Below are positions 8,153 through 17,876 of a DNA stretch of 64,000 nucleotides, one piece after another. The notes beneath the pieces were generated by a model. That model worked only from the letters and a program-made list of their open reading frames with translations, was not told where the DNA came from and ran no database searches. The translations under genes were made by a program, and so were the position numbers. The first letter of the stretch is position 1; every line of letters begins with the position of its first letter. Origin of the DNA: Pseudomonas proteolytica (GTDB lineage Bacteria; Pseudomonadota; Gammaproteobacteria; Pseudomonadales; Pseudomonadaceae); NCBI RefSeq assembly GCF_007858275.1, contig NZ_VFEV01000012.1:91057-155056 (forward strand), read 5' to 3'.

Positions 8153-8863
8153 TTAGAACTTTTCTTTGCCGGACATGTAGCGCCACTGGCCGACCGGCAC
8201 CTTGCCGATGGACACGCCGCCAATGCGGATGCGGCGAATGGCCACAACCTTCAGGCCAATGGCTTCGCAGAACAGGGCGATGATGCCGGGCTGCGGGTTT
8301 TTCAGGGCAAAGCGCAGGCGGTTCTCGTTCTGCCAGCTGGCTTTGACCGCCGGCAATTCCTTGCCTTTGTACATCAGGCCGTGGGCGAGGCGGTTCAGGC
8401 CGTGCTCTGCCACGTCACCTGCGACCTCGACCACATACTCCTGCTCGATCTTGGCGGCGTCGGCCGTCAGCTTGCGCAGGATCTTCCAGTCCTGGGTAAA
8501 CACCAGCAGGCCGCTGGCCTTGGCTTGCAGATCGGCGCTGGCGGTCAGGCGCAGGAAGTGGCCTTTGAGCGGGCGCTTGCTGAAGCGGTGTTCTTCCGAC
8601 AGCGTCTCGGCGCTCAGAGATTGCATCGCGCTGTCGACGTCCACGCCGGCCGGGGCATGAAACAGGATAGTCACCGGCTCCGGAGCCGTGGCCTTGGCCT
8701 CGGGATCAAGTTCGACTTTTTGTGTCGTGACCTTGAACTGCGGCTCGTCGATCACTTCGCCATCCACCGAGACCCAGCCGCCTTCGATGAACAGCTCGGC
8801 CTCCCGACGGGAGCAACCGACCAGTTCGATAAGGCGTTTGGAGAGGCGTATGGGGTCAGTCAT
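8153..8863 (-). CDS. RsuA/RluF-family pseudouridine synthase with altered active-site motif
   Basis: The N-terminal S4 RNA-binding domain is clear (RLSKRLIELVGCSRREAELF, EGGWVSVDGEVI, residues ~6-50), followed by a catalytic domain of the RsuA/RluB/RluE/RluF family (236 residues in all). The family motif GRLDxx(S/T)xGLL appears here as ASADLQAKASGLLVFTQD: the position normally held by catalytic Asp, counted back from GLL, is Gln, and the preceding Arg is Asp. An Asp does occur two residues earlier, so an insertion shifting the loop is an alternative. The C-terminal IRIGGVSIGKVPVGQWR resembles the family's closing motif. It may be a true synthase with a shifted loop or an RNA-binding paralogue that lost activity. 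Confidence 0.75.
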   Translation of the reverse strand: MTDPIRLSKRLIELVGCSRREAELFIEGGWVSVDGEVIDEPQFKVTTQKVELDPEAKATAPEPVTILFHAPAGVDVDSAMQSLSAETLSEEHRFSKRPLKGHFLRLTASADLQAKASGLLVFTQDWKILRKLTADAAKIEQEYVVEVAGDVAEHGLNRLAHGLMYKGKELPAVKASWQNENRLRFALKNPQPGIIALFCEAIGLKVVAIRRIRIGGVSIGKVPVGQWRYMSGKEKF

Positions 8864-8948
8864 GACAAGGGCCGTAACAAAAGGGGGCCGCTATTGTACC
8901 TGCCTGGCGCCGGTTAATCCCGGCCCCATTTCAGTGCTCGCGCTTTTT

Positions 8949-9272
8949 GTGGGAGCTGGCTTGTCTGCGATGGCATCACCTCGGCCTACCTGATGCACCG
9001 AGTTGACCGCATCGCAGCGTAAGTATCTACACAACTTTCAGAAACTGACGAACTCCCCTGTGGCGAGCGGGCTTGCCCGCGCTGGGCTGCGAAGCAGCCC
9101 CAAAACCAGCCGCTGCGGTGTATCTGGTACAACGCATTCGGCTTATTGGGGCTGCTTCGCAGCCCAGCGCGGGCAAGCCCGCTCGCCACAACTGCGCTAT
9201 CTGCCTGGATCTAGGCGTTGCGGCAAAGTTGTGTAGATACCTATGCGCATCGCAGGCAAGCCAGCTCCTACA
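8949..9272. repeat. REP pair (GTGGGAGCTGGCTTG family) interrupted by an insertion
   Basis: The left half (8949-9017, GTGGGAGCTGGCTTGTCTGC ...) and right half (9246-9272, CGCATCGCAGGCAAGCCAGC ...) together match the intact element at 47695-47783. The two parts are separated by the 228-bp element listed next. This covers the intergenic stretch between the pseudouridine synthase and the acetyltransferase, which contains no gene. Confidence 0.85.
9018..9245. mobile_element. MITE-like non-coding element, copy 1
   Basis: Ends are inverted repeats: CGTAAGTATCTACACAACTT at the left and the complement of CATAGGTATCTACACAACTT at the right (two mismatches). The inside is a long REP-like hairpin, CTGTGGCGAGCGGGCTTGCC ... 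facing its complement, with GGGCTGCGAAGCAGCCCC inner arms around a ~45-base loop. The element is flanked by a perfect 10-bp direct repeat CGCATCGCAG (9008-9017 and 9246-9255) which occurs once in the uninterrupted REP at 47.7 kb, so this is a target duplication. No open frame encodes a transposase; it would need one in trans. Confidence 0.8.
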
Positions 9273-9288
9273 TTTGATTTGGGTTGTG

Positions 9289-9759
9289 TCAGCCGCTGCG
9301 TGTTTGCTGGGCCTGGCGCAAACGCATGTGCAGCAAAGGGTAGGGCTGGCCCATGCCGTCATGCTCGGTGCGTCCGATCACTTCAAAACCTTGTTTGATA
9401 TAGAAGCCCAGGGCCTGTGGGTTCTGTTCGTTGACGTCCAGTTCATCGGCATTCATCGACGCAACGGCATAGTGCAGCAATTGCCGCCCCAGGCCTTGGC
9501 CCCGGTACTGCGGATCGATGAACAGCATCTCGACCTTGCCTGCGGCGACGCCGGCAAACCCGGTGATCCGTTGGCGCGCGTCCTTGGTACAGATCAGCAT
9601 CACCGCATCGAGGTAGCGCGTCAGCACCAGGTGTCGCAGGCGCTCGATGTAGCTTTGCGGCAGGAAGTCATGGGTGGCCCGCACCGATGCCTCCCAGATC
9701 CGGGTCAGCTCCTGATAGTCGCTGGGTTTAGGCGTGTGAATAACCGAGTGCTGGCCCAT
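9289..9759 (-). CDS. GNAT-family acetyltransferase (YjaB-like)
   Basis: A 156-residue GNAT fold protein. The acetyl-CoA loop is seen as IDPQYRGQGLGRQLL (the R/QxxGxG/A motif A) and the C-terminal half, DVNEQNPQALGFYIKQGFEV then MGQPYPLLHM, closely follows E. coli YjaB. The N-terminal IWEASVRATHDFL also fits. The substrate is unknown. ATG 9759 follows an AAGGAG ribosome site; the frame is open further upstream but enters the rimO terminator. It has its own promoter region, since a terminator separates it from rimO. Confidence 0.88.
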   Translation of the reverse strand: MGQHSVIHTPKPSDYQELTRIWEASVRATHDFLPQSYIERLRHLVLTRYLDAVMLICTKDARQRITGFAGVAAGKVEMLFIDPQYRGQGLGRQLLHYAVASMNADELDVNEQNPQALGFYIKQGFEVIGRTEHDGMGQPYPLLHMRLRQAQQTRSG

Positions 9760-9810
9760 GCCCGCTGCTCCTTGCTGCTTGTTGGCGGTGATGGGGCAAA
9801 CGATAGACCT

Positions 9811-9847
9811 AAAAAAGCCCCGCATCTTGTCCAGAAGCAGGGCTTTT
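9811..9847 (-). terminator. Terminator downstream of rimO
   Basis: Hairpin AAAGCCCCGC ... GCAGGGCTTT (one C-A mismatch) followed by a T run on either strand, 16 bases beyond the rimO stop. Confidence 0.7.
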
Positions 9848-9862
9848 TCAATTTTTTACAGC

Positions 9863-11203
9863 TTAGTCGCGTTTTTGCGCCCAGAGGTCGTACTCGTCGG
9901 CGTCGGTGACTGTGCACCACACCTTGTCGCCTGGCTTGAGACCGCTGGCGTCGTCGATAAATACGTTACCGTCGATTTCCGGAGCGTCGAAGAAGCAACG
10001 GCCGACCGCGCCTTGCTCGTCCACTTCGTCGATCAGTACTTCGATTTCCTTGCCGATACGCAGTTGCAGGCGGGCCGAGCTGATGGCCTGCTGATGGGCC
10101 ATGAAACGCTCCCAACGGTCCTGCTTGACGTCATCCGGCACCACGGCCAGGTCCAGCAGGTTGGCTGGCGCACCTTCCACTGGCGAATATTGGAAGCAGC
10201 CGACGCGATCGAGTTGGGCTTCGGTCAGCCAGTCCAGCAGGTACTGGAAGTCTTCTTCGGTTTCGCCGGGGAAGCCGACGATAAAGGTCGAGCGGATGAT
10301 CAGCTCGGGGCAGATCTGGCGCCAGTTCTTGATCCGCGCCAGGGTCTTGTCTTCAAAGGCCGGGCGTTTCATGGCCTTGAGCACTTTCGGGCTGGCGTGT
10401 TGGAACGGGATGTCCAGATACGGCAGGATCTTGCCGGCGGCCATCAGCGGGATCAGCTCGTCGACGTGTGGGTACGGGTACACGTAGTGCAGGCGTACCC
10501 ACACACCCAGGCTGCTCAATGCTTCGCAGAGTTCGGTCATGCGGGTTTTCACCGGCGCGCCATTCCAGAAACCGGTGCGGTACTTCACGTCGACGCCGTA
10601 GGCGCTGGTGTCCTGGGAGATCACCAGCAGCTCTTTGACGCCAGACTTGACCAGGCGCTGGGCTTCGTCCAGCACATCACCCACCGGGCGGCTGACCAGC
10701 TTGCCGCGCATCGACGGGATGATGCAGAAGCTGCAGCTGTGGTTGCAGCCTTCGGAAATCTTCAGGTAAGCGTAATGACGTGGCGTCAGCTTGATGCCTT
10801 GCGGCGGCACCAGGTCGATCAACGGGTTGTGATCCTGGCGCGGCGGCACCACCTCATGCACGGCGTTGACCACCTGCTCGTACTGCTGCGGGCCGGTCAC
10901 GGCCAGCACGCTTGGGTGCACGTTGCGGATGTTGCCTTCTTCCACACCCATGCAGCCGGTGACGATCACCTTGCCGTTTTCCTTGATGGCTTCGCCGATC
11001 ACTTCCAGAGACTCTGCCTTGGCCGAGTCAATGAAGCCACAGGTGTTGACTACCACCACATCGGCGTCCTGGTAGGTGGACACGACGTCGTAGCCTTCCA
11101 TGCGCAGTTGGGTGAGGATGCGCTCGGAGTCGACGAGCGCCTTCGGGCAACCCAGGGAAACAAAGCCAACCTTGGGGTTGGCTTTTGCGATGGTGGTGGA
11201 CAT
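9863..11203 (-). CDS. rimO: Ribosomal protein S12 methylthiotransferase RimO
   Basis: Radical SAM enzyme that adds a methylthio group to Asp89 (E. coli numbering) of ribosomal protein S12. The 446 residues show the N-terminal UPF0004 domain with its cluster cysteines ([29 protein letters not shown]), the radical [14 protein letters not shown] motif (CxxxCxxC) near residue 150, and a C-terminal TRAM domain ([18 protein letters not shown]). ATG 11203 begins [14 protein letters not shown] as in other pseudomonads; the frame upstream is open but lacks a better start. It is divergent from kup. Confidence 0.95.
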   Translation of the reverse strand: MSTTIAKANPKVGFVSLGCPKALVDSERILTQLRMEGYDVVSTYQDADVVVVNTCGFIDSAKAESLEVIGEAIKENGKVIVTGCMGVEEGNIRNVHPSVLAVTGPQQYEQVVNAVHEVVPPRQDHNPLIDLVPPQGIKLTPRHYAYLKISEGCNHSCSFCIIPSMRGKLVSRPVGDVLDEAQRLVKSGVKELLVISQDTSAYGVDVKYRTGFWNGAPVKTRMTELCEALSSLGVWVRLHYVYPYPHVDELIPLMAAGKILPYLDIPFQHASPKVLKAMKRPAFEDKTLARIKNWRQICPELIIRSTFIVGFPGETEEDFQYLLDWLTEAQLDRVGCFQYSPVEGAPANLLDLAVVPDDVKQDRWERFMAHQQAISSARLQLRIGKEIEVLIDEVDEQGAVGRCFFDAPEIDGNVFIDDASGLKPGDKVWCTVTDADEYDLWAQKRD

Positions 11204-11506
11204 GTCTAACCTCGGTATTGAATGACGCCGCCAGTCGGGCACGACAGGGCAGCGGACGGGCACTTGATGTGCCTCTGATCAAAAAGTGCGCAATTCTAGC
11301 GGCGGGAAACGCGCTTGACCAGCTTTATGCAGGGAAATACGACGAGTGCTGCGCTATGCTTCGCGCCGTTGCACTTGTGTAAAGCCGATGGTCAACAAAT
11401 CATCTGTTACTAGAAGTAAAACAGCGCATGCTGTGGACAGCTTAGGCTTAGCTGTACAGCTGTGCTGTTTATAAAAGACCTCAGGTCAAAAGGGCAGGAG
11501 TGGTTG

Positions 11507-13408
11507 ATGGGTCAGGCAAATAGTCAGGCGGCGGATGCCGGGCATTCCAGCGCAAAGCCAATTGGCATGTTGGTGGCAGCTGTCGGGGTGGTCTACGGCG
11601 ATATCGGTACCAGCCCGCTCTACACCCTTAAAGAGGTGTTTTCTGGCAACTATGGGGTTCAGGTCAATCATGATGGGGTGCTGGGGATCCTGGCCCTGAT
11701 CTTCTGGTCGCTGATCTGGGTGGTGTCGATCAAGTACATGTTGTTCGTACTGCGCGCCGACAACCAGGGTGAGGGCGGCATCATGGCCCTTACCGCACTG
11801 GCCCGACGGGCGGCCGGCAATCACCCGCGGTTGCGCAGTTTCCTGGTGGTGTGCGGCCTGTGCGGCGCGGCGCTGTTCTATGGCGACAGCATGATCACCC
11901 CGGCGATTTCGGTATTGTCGGCCATCGAGGGCCTGGAACTGGCGTTCGATGGCCTGGAGCACTGGGTCGTGCCCGTGGCGCTGGTGGTGCTGGTGGGGTT
12001 GTTCCTGATCCAGAAACATGGGACAGACCGCATCGGCAAGCTGTTCGGGCCGGTGATGGTCACCTGGTTCCTGGTGCTGGGCGGCCTGGGCATCTATGGC
12101 ATTGTCCAGCACCCCGAAGTGCTCAACGCGATGAACCCGATGTGGGGCGTGCGTTTCTTCATGGTGCATCCGGGTATCGGTGTGGCGATCCTTGGCGCGG
12201 TGGTGCTGGCCTTGACCGGTGCCGAGGCGCTGTATGCCGACATGGGTCACTTCGGCCGCAAACCCATTGCCCGCGCCTGGTTCATCCTGGTGCTGCCGGC
12301 GCTGGTGCTCAACTATTTTGGCCAGGGCGCGATGTTGCTGGGCGACCCCGAAGCCGCGCGCAACCCGTTCTACCTGCTGGCGCCAAGCTGGGCATTGCTG
12401 CCGCTGGTGGGGTTGTCCACCCTGGCGACGGTGATTGCTTCCCAGGCGGTGATTTCCGGTGCGTTCTCGTTGACGCGCCAGGCGATCCAGTTGGGTTACA
12501 TCCCGCGCATGCATATCCAGCACACCTCCAGCGCCGAACAGGGCCAGATCTATATTGGCGCGGTGAACTGGTCGCTGATGGTCGGTGTAATCCTGCTGGT
12601 GCTGGGCTTCGAGTCCTCGGGCGCCCTGGCCTCGGCTTACGGGGTGGCCGTGACCGGGACCATGCTGATGACCACCATCCTGGTATCCGCCGTGATGCTG
12701 CTGCTGTGGAAGTGGCCGCCGGTATTGGCAGTGCCTGTTTTGCTGGGCTTTTTGCTGGTGGATGGCCTGTTCTTCGCGGCCAACGTGCCGAAAGTCGTCC
12801 AGGGCGGCGCGTTCCCGGTGCTGGCGGGGATCGTGCTGTTTGTGTTGATGACCACCTGGAAGCGCGGTAAGCAATTGCTGGTGGAGCGCCTGGACGAGGG
12901 CGGGCTGCCGCTGCCGATCTTTATCAGCAGCATCCGCGTGCAACCGCCCCATCGCGTACAGGGCACGGCGGTGTTCCTCACCGCCCGCCCGGACGCGGTG
13001 CCCCACGCCTTGTTGCACAACCTGCTGCACAACCAGGTGCTGCACGAGCAAGTGGTGCTGTTGACGGTGGTCTATGAAGATATCCCGCGCGTCCCGGCCC
13101 AGCGCCGCTTCGAGGTGGACTCCTACGGTGACGGCTTCTTCCGGGTGATCCTGCACTTCGGCTTTACCGATGAGCCGGACGTGCCCGAAGCCCTGAAGCT
13201 GTGCCACTTGGATGACCTGGACTTTAGCCCCATGCGCACCACGTACTTCCTCAGCCGCGAGACGGTCATCGCCTCCAAGCTTGAGGGCATGGCGCGCTGG
13301 CGGGAAGGGTTGTTCGCCTTCATGCTGAAGAACGCCAACGGCAACCTGCGCTTCTTCAAGCTGCCGGTGAACCGGGTGATTGAGCTGGGCACCCAGGTAG
13401 AAATGTAG
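11507..13408 (+). CDS. kup: Low-affinity potassium transporter Kup (TrkD)
   Basis: Proton-coupled potassium importer of the KUP/HAK family in the inner membrane. The 633 residues carry the family signature [19 protein letters not shown] near residue 30, about twelve hydrophobic helices up to ~residue 440, and a soluble C-terminal domain ([38 protein letters not shown]). The frame opens at 11462, but ATG 11507 has a GCAGGAG ribosome site. The 303-base space to divergent rimO holds both promoters; I see an inverted repeat AGCTTAGGCTTAGCT near 11440 but no known operator. Confidence 0.94.
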   Translation: MGQANSQAADAGHSSAKPIGMLVAAVGVVYGDIGTSPLYTLKEVFSGNYGVQVNHDGVLGILALIFWSLIWVVSIKYMLFVLRADNQGEGGIMALTALARRAAGNHPRLRSFLVVCGLCGAALFYGDSMITPAISVLSAIEGLELAFDGLEHWVVPVALVVLVGLFLIQKHGTDRIGKLFGPVMVTWFLVLGGLGIYGIVQHPEVLNAMNPMWGVRFFMVHPGIGVAILGAVVLALTGAEALYADMGHFGRKPIARAWFILVLPALVLNYFGQGAMLLGDPEAARNPFYLLAPSWALLPLVGLSTLATVIASQAVISGAFSLTRQAIQLGYIPRMHIQHTSSAEQGQIYIGAVNWSLMVGVILLVLGFESSGALASAYGVAVTGTMLMTTILVSAVMLLLWKWPPVLAVPVLLGFLLVDGLFFAANVPKVVQGGAFPVLAGIVLFVLMTTWKRGKQLLVERLDEGGLPLPIFISSIRVQPPHRVQGTAVFLTARPDAVPHALLHNLLHNQVLHEQVVLLTVVYEDIPRVPAQRRFEVDSYGDGFFRVILHFGFTDEPDVPEALKLCHLDDLDFSPMRTTYFLSRETVIASKLEGMARWREGLFAFMLKNANGNLRFFKLPVNRVIELGTQVEM

Positions 13409-13413
13409 CCCAA

Positions 13414-13453
13414 CAAAAAGCCCCCGTTGCCGTGCGGCAGCGGGGGCTTTTTA
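13414..13453. terminator. Terminator after kup
   Basis: Strong hairpin AAAAAGCCCCCGTTGCC-GTGC-GGCAGCGGGGGCTTTTT, six bases beyond the kup stop. It can also act on the opposite strand for the hydrolase gene ending at 13489. Confidence 0.9.
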
Positions 13454-13488
13454 GTGCCTGAGGAAACTGGCTCCTACAGGATGGGCGT

Positions 13489-14769
13489 TTACTCGGCCTT
13501 GGCCTGGCGCTTCTCGATGATATCCACCAGGCGCTTGGCCAGTGCCGGGTAGTTCTCGTCGAAGTGATGGCCGCCCGGTAGCTTCATGGCTTCACCCACG
13601 GCGGTCTTGTCGGTGCAGCCACTCTCGTCGACTTCTTCTTCGCCGTAGATGCACACCACCTTGGCCGCTGGCAGCTTGGCCATTTCCGGGCCGGTGGCTG
13701 CCTCTTTGCCGGCATTGCCCAGCCAGCCTTCCACTTCGATCTCAAAGCTACCGGTGCGGGCGAAGGCCAGCAGGATAATAGCGTCTACCCGTTGCTGTTC
13801 GGCTTCCGGCAGGCGGTTGTAGATGGCTGGCAGCACATCGGCGCCGAACGAATAGCCGGTCAGCACAAAACGCTTGGTGCCCCATTTTTGCCGGTAGTGT
13901 TGCATCAGCTCGGTCAGGTCCTTGGCGCTCTGCTCCGGGCTTTTGTGCTGCCAGTAGTAGCGCAGGGTGTCGATACCGACCACCGGGTAACCGATCTTCG
14001 CCATCTCGCCGGCCACGTCGCGGTCCAGGTCGCGCCAGCCGCCGTCGCCGGAAAGGAACAGGGTCACGGTGTCCTTGGCCTGGCCAGCCGGCACTTCAAC
14101 CACCGGGATCGCCAGGCCGCCATTGTCCGAACCCACCAGTTGCTTGCGCAGCTCGTTGTTCAATACCTGCGGGTAGTTGATGTCGTAGTCGCTGATGCTG
14201 GTGGTGGCACGCGGCGTGTCGCGTACGAAGCTGGCGCTTTCGTCGTCAGGGTTATCGTTCCAGGCCACCAGCCAGTTGCCGTGGGCGGCAGTCTTGGGCA
14301 GCGGGTCCTTGCAACCTTCCTGGACCAGGGCGAAGCCTACGGAGATGGCGTTGGCCTTGTCGTCGTTCTGCGTTGCCAGCCAGCGCCAGGCCAGCGCGGC
14401 GCCAGGGCCGATGCCGCTGACCAGGGTGGCCGGGCCCTTGAGCTGGCCGAGGGCCGCTTGCAGGGCTTGTTCTTGCAGCTTGCAGTCGTCCTTGGGCAGG
14501 ATCACTTGCACGATCTGCGCGCTGCCGCCCTGGCTCAGGGCAATCAGCTGGCTGTCGGTCAGGCTGGCGTCGGCCATCACGGCTACCGCTACACGGGCCT
14601 TGGCGCTGGTGCCTGGGGTCACACGGGTCATGGTCGAGCCGTCGGCCTGGGGCAGTTGTTCCAGGGTCGGTTGAGGGGCGGGGCGATTCCAGTACCAGTA
14701 GCCGCCACCGAGGATCAGGGCCAGCACCACCAGGCTTGCCAATACATACCGCCAGGAGCGTCGAATCAT
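13489..14769 (-). CDS. AcvB/VirJ-family hydrolase, probable alanyl-phosphatidylglycerol hydrolase
   Basis: The 426-residue protein has an N-terminal signal anchor (YVLASLVVLALILGGGYWYW) and an alpha/beta-hydrolase domain with the nucleophile motif GYSFGAD (residue ~300) after LFLSGDGGWRDLDRD, typical of AcvB/VirJ proteins. In P. aeruginosa the homologue next to the mprF-like gene hydrolyses Ala-PG in the periplasm, opposing the synthase. Here the ATG overlaps the mprF stop (ATGA at 14768-14769 region), showing translational coupling. Substrate specificity is inferred from this pairing. Confidence 0.85.
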   Translation of the reverse strand: MIRRSWRYVLASLVVLALILGGGYWYWNRPAPQPTLEQLPQADGSTMTRVTPGTSAKARVAVAVMADASLTDSQLIALSQGGSAQIVQVILPKDDCKLQEQALQAALGQLKGPATLVSGIGPGAALAWRWLATQNDDKANAISVGFALVQEGCKDPLPKTAAHGNWLVAWNDNPDDESASFVRDTPRATTSISDYDINYPQVLNNELRKQLVGSDNGGLAIPVVEVPAGQAKDTVTLFLSGDGGWRDLDRDVAGEMAKIGYPVVGIDTLRYYWQHKSPEQSAKDLTELMQHYRQKWGTKRFVLTGYSFGADVLPAIYNRLPEAEQQRVDAIILLAFARTGSFEIEVEGWLGNAGKEAATGPEMAKLPAAKVVCIYGEEEVDESGCTDKTAVGEAMKLPGGHHFDENYPALAKRLVDIIEKRQAKAE

Positions 14770-17411
14770 CAGCGTTTCACCAATCCAGTCAAGCCGCCCG
14801 CGATCAGGGCGGCGGTATCGGCCAGTGCCACCAGCGGATCAAGTCCTGCGGGCACGGCCATGTAACGAGGTTCCCAGTCAGGCTGGAACTTGTCTTTGAA
14901 GCGGCGCAAACCTTGGAAGTTATACAGTTGCTCGCCACGGCGGAACACCATCGAGCCCAGGCGCTGGGTCAGCGGTGCGCCACGGCGCGGCTGCAGGCCC
15001 GACAACGGCACCATGCCGAGGCTGAAGCGTGCATAGTTGTGGCTCTTATAGTGCAGGATCAAGCCGATCATCATGAACTCCATGGTCAGCTTTGGCGCCT
15101 CGGGATGCGCGCGCATCAGGTCGAGGCTGGCCAGGTCATGGCTGTAGGTCTCCAGCAGGTTGGCGAAGGCCACCGGCTGGCCTTCGAAGCGAATCACCGC
15201 AATGCGAAAGTGCTTGAGGTATTCGTCGCTGAAACGGCCCAGGGAGAAGCCTTTTTCGCGCACGTTCTTACCGGTCAACCAGGCATCGGAGATGACTTTC
15301 AGTGCGTCCATCGGCGCCTGGCCCGCCTCGAAGATTTCCAGGGACAGGCCGTCCCGGGTCCCGCGGTTCCAGGTGTAGCGCAAATCCTTCATCTCCTTGC
15401 CCTTGGCTTCCAGGTCAAAGCGCTTGAGGTCGACCCGGGCCTCTTCGCCCAGCTTGATCGCAGTCAGGCCAATGTCCATATAGAAGGGCAGGTTCTCCGC
15501 GCGCACCTGGTAGAACACCGGGCGGGCGTGGTGAATGTCGCAGAGGTCGCGGAACTGCCAGATCATCTCGGCCCGGGGCTGGGTCGGGCCGATCGGGTCG
15601 TACAGCGCCACCAGGCTGCGGCCGCGCCGGGCGTACATCAGGAACGCTTCGTCGTTGGGGTGAAATAGCAGGGCCTTGTCGCCGGTCAGTGCCAGGCCGC
15701 CGTCGGGTTGCGACGAGGCCATCAGGATCTTGGTGGCGCGCTCCAGTTCATCGGCGGTTGGCAGGTGGATCACAGGGCGGGCGGTGCGCAACAGCCAGGT
15801 CAGGGACACAATCACCAGCAAGATGGCGGCGCCCAGCAGCGAGCGCAGGCCGCGCGGGGCGTTGGCGTCGAGGGTGAACTGCCACCACAGTTGATGGCTA
15901 TAAGGCACATCCTGGTAAGCAAACAGCAGCAGCCAGATCGAAGCGCCCAGCACGCAGACGCTGGCCACCAGGTACAGCGGCGAAAAGGGCAGCTCGGTCA
16001 GGCGACTGGCACGGTAGAACGAGCGCCGGAAGATCGCCAGCAGCACTGCGGTGGTGGTCATCAGGCTGGCTTCTTCCCAGTCGAAGCCTTTGAGCAGCGA
16101 GAGCAGGGCGCCCACCAGCAACAGCACCATGGTCAGCATCCAGGCTGCCGACAGGCGTCGACGCAGGCCTTGGGCCAGCAGCAGGCACAGCACGCCGATC
16201 AGGCTGGCACCAAAGTGCGAGGCGTCAATCAGGCGGTGGGGAATCAGGAAGCCGATGTTTTCCAGGCGTGAGTCGATTTCCGGGGTGGCGCCGGAGAACA
16301 GCAGCACCACCCCGGACAAAAAAACCAGCACGGCCAGTACCGGGGCCGCGAGGCCTGAGGCGACCCGCAGGCTCTGCTGGGTCTGGAACAGCCGTTGGGC
16401 CTCGTTGATCAGCAGGAAGATGCACGCGATCAGTAACGGCAGCACAACGTAGATCATGCGATACAACAGCAGGGCGGCGGCCAGCGGCGCGGCGCCGAGC
16501 TTGTCGGCAAACGCGGCCAGCAAAATCGCTTCGAACACGCCGACGCCGCCCGGTACATGGCTGAGGACACCCGCCGCCAGCGCCAGCAGGTACACCAGCA
16601 GGAACGGGCCGAACGGCGGGGCTTCTGGCAGCAACAGATAGAGAACGGTCGCGGCGGCAGCGACATCCAGGGCAGTGATGATCAATTGCAGGAAGGTCAG
16701 GCGGCGCCCAGGCAGGCGCAAGGTGCGGCGGCCGGCCTTGACCAGCAGGTTATCGGGGTAGGGTTGTTCTGGCAGACGGCGGCGATAGATCCCGATACAC
16801 AGCACGGCAGAGAGCAGCAGTACCGCGCCTGCGATTGCGCCGAGCAGTGCTGCAGGCAAATGCAAGGCACTGGACGCGGCGGGCAGGTTGCTCAAGGTCG
16901 CCAGTGCGGCGAGCGGCGGCAGGGCGCAGCCCAGGGCCAGGCTGGCAAATACGGTCATATGGGCCACTTCCGAAGCCCCAATGCCATGCCGTGCATATAA
17001 ACGGTAGCGCACTGAGCCGCCAGACAGCATCGACAGGCCAATCGCATTGCCGATGGCGAAAGCAGTAAAGCCGCCGTAGGCCAGGGTCCTGGCGGGAAGT
17101 TTTACTCCGGCATAGCGCGCCCCGGAAAATTCGTAGCCCAATAGAATGATGAACCCGGCGATCGCAGCGGCGAAGGCGCCCAACAGGGACGGCTTCGGTA
17201 CTTCCAGGATCGAATCGTGGAGGGCGTACAGATCCAGCTCTAGCAGCAAGTGGCGGCAGGCGATCAAAGCGATTGCAAATAGCAGCAACGTGACCGCCAA
17301 CCCAATGGGTTGTCGATACTTGCTCAACAGATCCAGCCAGCGCAGGCGGGTGGGCGCGATCGGTTGTGTAGCTGTGATGTTGTCTTGTGGTTCAGACGAA
17401 TTGGCGCGCAT
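14769..17411 (-). CDS. mprF: Alanyl/lysyl-phosphatidylglycerol synthase and flippase (MprF)
   Basis: MprF transfers an amino acid from aminoacyl-tRNA to phosphatidylglycerol and flips the product, reducing envelope negative charge and increasing tolerance to cationic peptides and acid. The 880 residues show an N-terminal membrane part with about 14 helices (ALIACRHLLLELDLY ... GGVGVFEAILLAAFADKLGA) and a C-terminal cytosolic transferase domain from ~residue 540 (KALLFHPNDEAFLMYARRG, FANLLETYSHDLASLDLMR, YNFQGLRRFKDKFQP). A TTG precedes, but ATG 17411 has AAGAGGTG in front. The P. aeruginosa counterpart makes alanyl-PG, and the adjacent hydrolase suggests the same here. Confidence 0.94.
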   Translation of the reverse strand: MRANSSEPQDNITATQPIAPTRLRWLDLLSKYRQPIGLAVTLLLFAIALIACRHLLLELDLYALHDSILEVPKPSLLGAFAAAIAGFIILLGYEFSGARYAGVKLPARTLAYGGFTAFAIGNAIGLSMLSGGSVRYRLYARHGIGASEVAHMTVFASLALGCALPPLAALATLSNLPAASSALHLPAALLGAIAGAVLLLSAVLCIGIYRRRLPEQPYPDNLLVKAGRRTLRLPGRRLTFLQLIITALDVAAAATVLYLLLPEAPPFGPFLLVYLLALAAGVLSHVPGGVGVFEAILLAAFADKLGAAPLAAALLLYRMIYVVLPLLIACIFLLINEAQRLFQTQQSLRVASGLAAPVLAVLVFLSGVVLLFSGATPEIDSRLENIGFLIPHRLIDASHFGASLIGVLCLLLAQGLRRRLSAAWMLTMVLLLVGALLSLLKGFDWEEASLMTTTAVLLAIFRRSFYRASRLTELPFSPLYLVASVCVLGASIWLLLFAYQDVPYSHQLWWQFTLDANAPRGLRSLLGAAILLVIVSLTWLLRTARPVIHLPTADELERATKILMASSQPDGGLALTGDKALLFHPNDEAFLMYARRGRSLVALYDPIGPTQPRAEMIWQFRDLCDIHHARPVFYQVRAENLPFYMDIGLTAIKLGEEARVDLKRFDLEAKGKEMKDLRYTWNRGTRDGLSLEIFEAGQAPMDALKVISDAWLTGKNVREKGFSLGRFSDEYLKHFRIAVIRFEGQPVAFANLLETYSHDLASLDLMRAHPEAPKLTMEFMMIGLILHYKSHNYARFSLGMVPLSGLQPRRGAPLTQRLGSMVFRRGEQLYNFQGLRRFKDKFQPDWEPRYMAVPAGLDPLVALADTAALIAGGLTGLVKR

Positions 17412-17652
17412 CAATCACCTCTTGGATTGTGCGCGACAGGATGGGGGTATCCAGCCAAGTTACCAATCCCTATGGACAAAATAATTACAAATAGTAACGC
17501 GGATCACCGGGGCCGGCGACAGCGTCCATTAGTCGCGCAAGGATGTGCTCGAGACTTGAGCATAGCCTGCAAATGGAAGGACTCCGAAACCCGCGCGCGG
17601 TTTCATGAAAGATGCCATGCCATTGTTTCAAAAGAACTTTTTCTACGGATAC

Positions 17653-17684
17653 AAAAAAGGCCACTCTTTCGAGTAGCCTTTTTT
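17653..17684 (-). terminator. Terminator of initiator tRNA gene 1
   Basis: AAAAAAGGC-CACTC-TTTC-GAGT-AGCCTTTTTT hairpin directly beyond the 3' end of the tRNA. An identical copy follows the second tRNA gene. Confidence 0.8.
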
Positions 17685-17690
17685 GATGTT

Positions 17691-17767
<77 letters not shown>

Positions 17768-17779
17768 TCTGTGGGCGGC

Positions 17780-17807
17780 ATTCTACAGCGCAGCGACGAG
17801 GTGTCAA
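17780..17807 (-). promoter_or_regulatory. Sigma-70 promoter of initiator tRNA 1
   Basis: On the minus strand TTGACA (17802-17807), 16 bases, TAGAAT (17780-17785), 12 bases before the tRNA 5' end. The -35 box is the exact consensus. Confidence 0.8.
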
Positions 17808-17876
17808 CCGTTAATGACATAAAGGGCAAAATAACTGCCAATCAGCCTAAGTGCTCGATTGAAAACGAGTTTTCAC

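Noticed and set aside
8986..9236. Small open frames inside the mobile element
   Set aside because: They read through the hairpin arms on both strands with no ribosome site and no conserved protein.
9758..11209. 483-codon open frame opposite rimO
   Set aside because: Shadow; the minus-strand rimO has all radical SAM motifs.
11410..11470. Riboswitch-like inverted repeats before kup
   Set aside because: Only short stems; no match to the c-di-AMP (ydaO) or other known riboswitch cores that I can recognise.
11486..13207. 573-codon open frame opposite kup
   Set aside because: His/Gln-rich shadow of a membrane protein gene.
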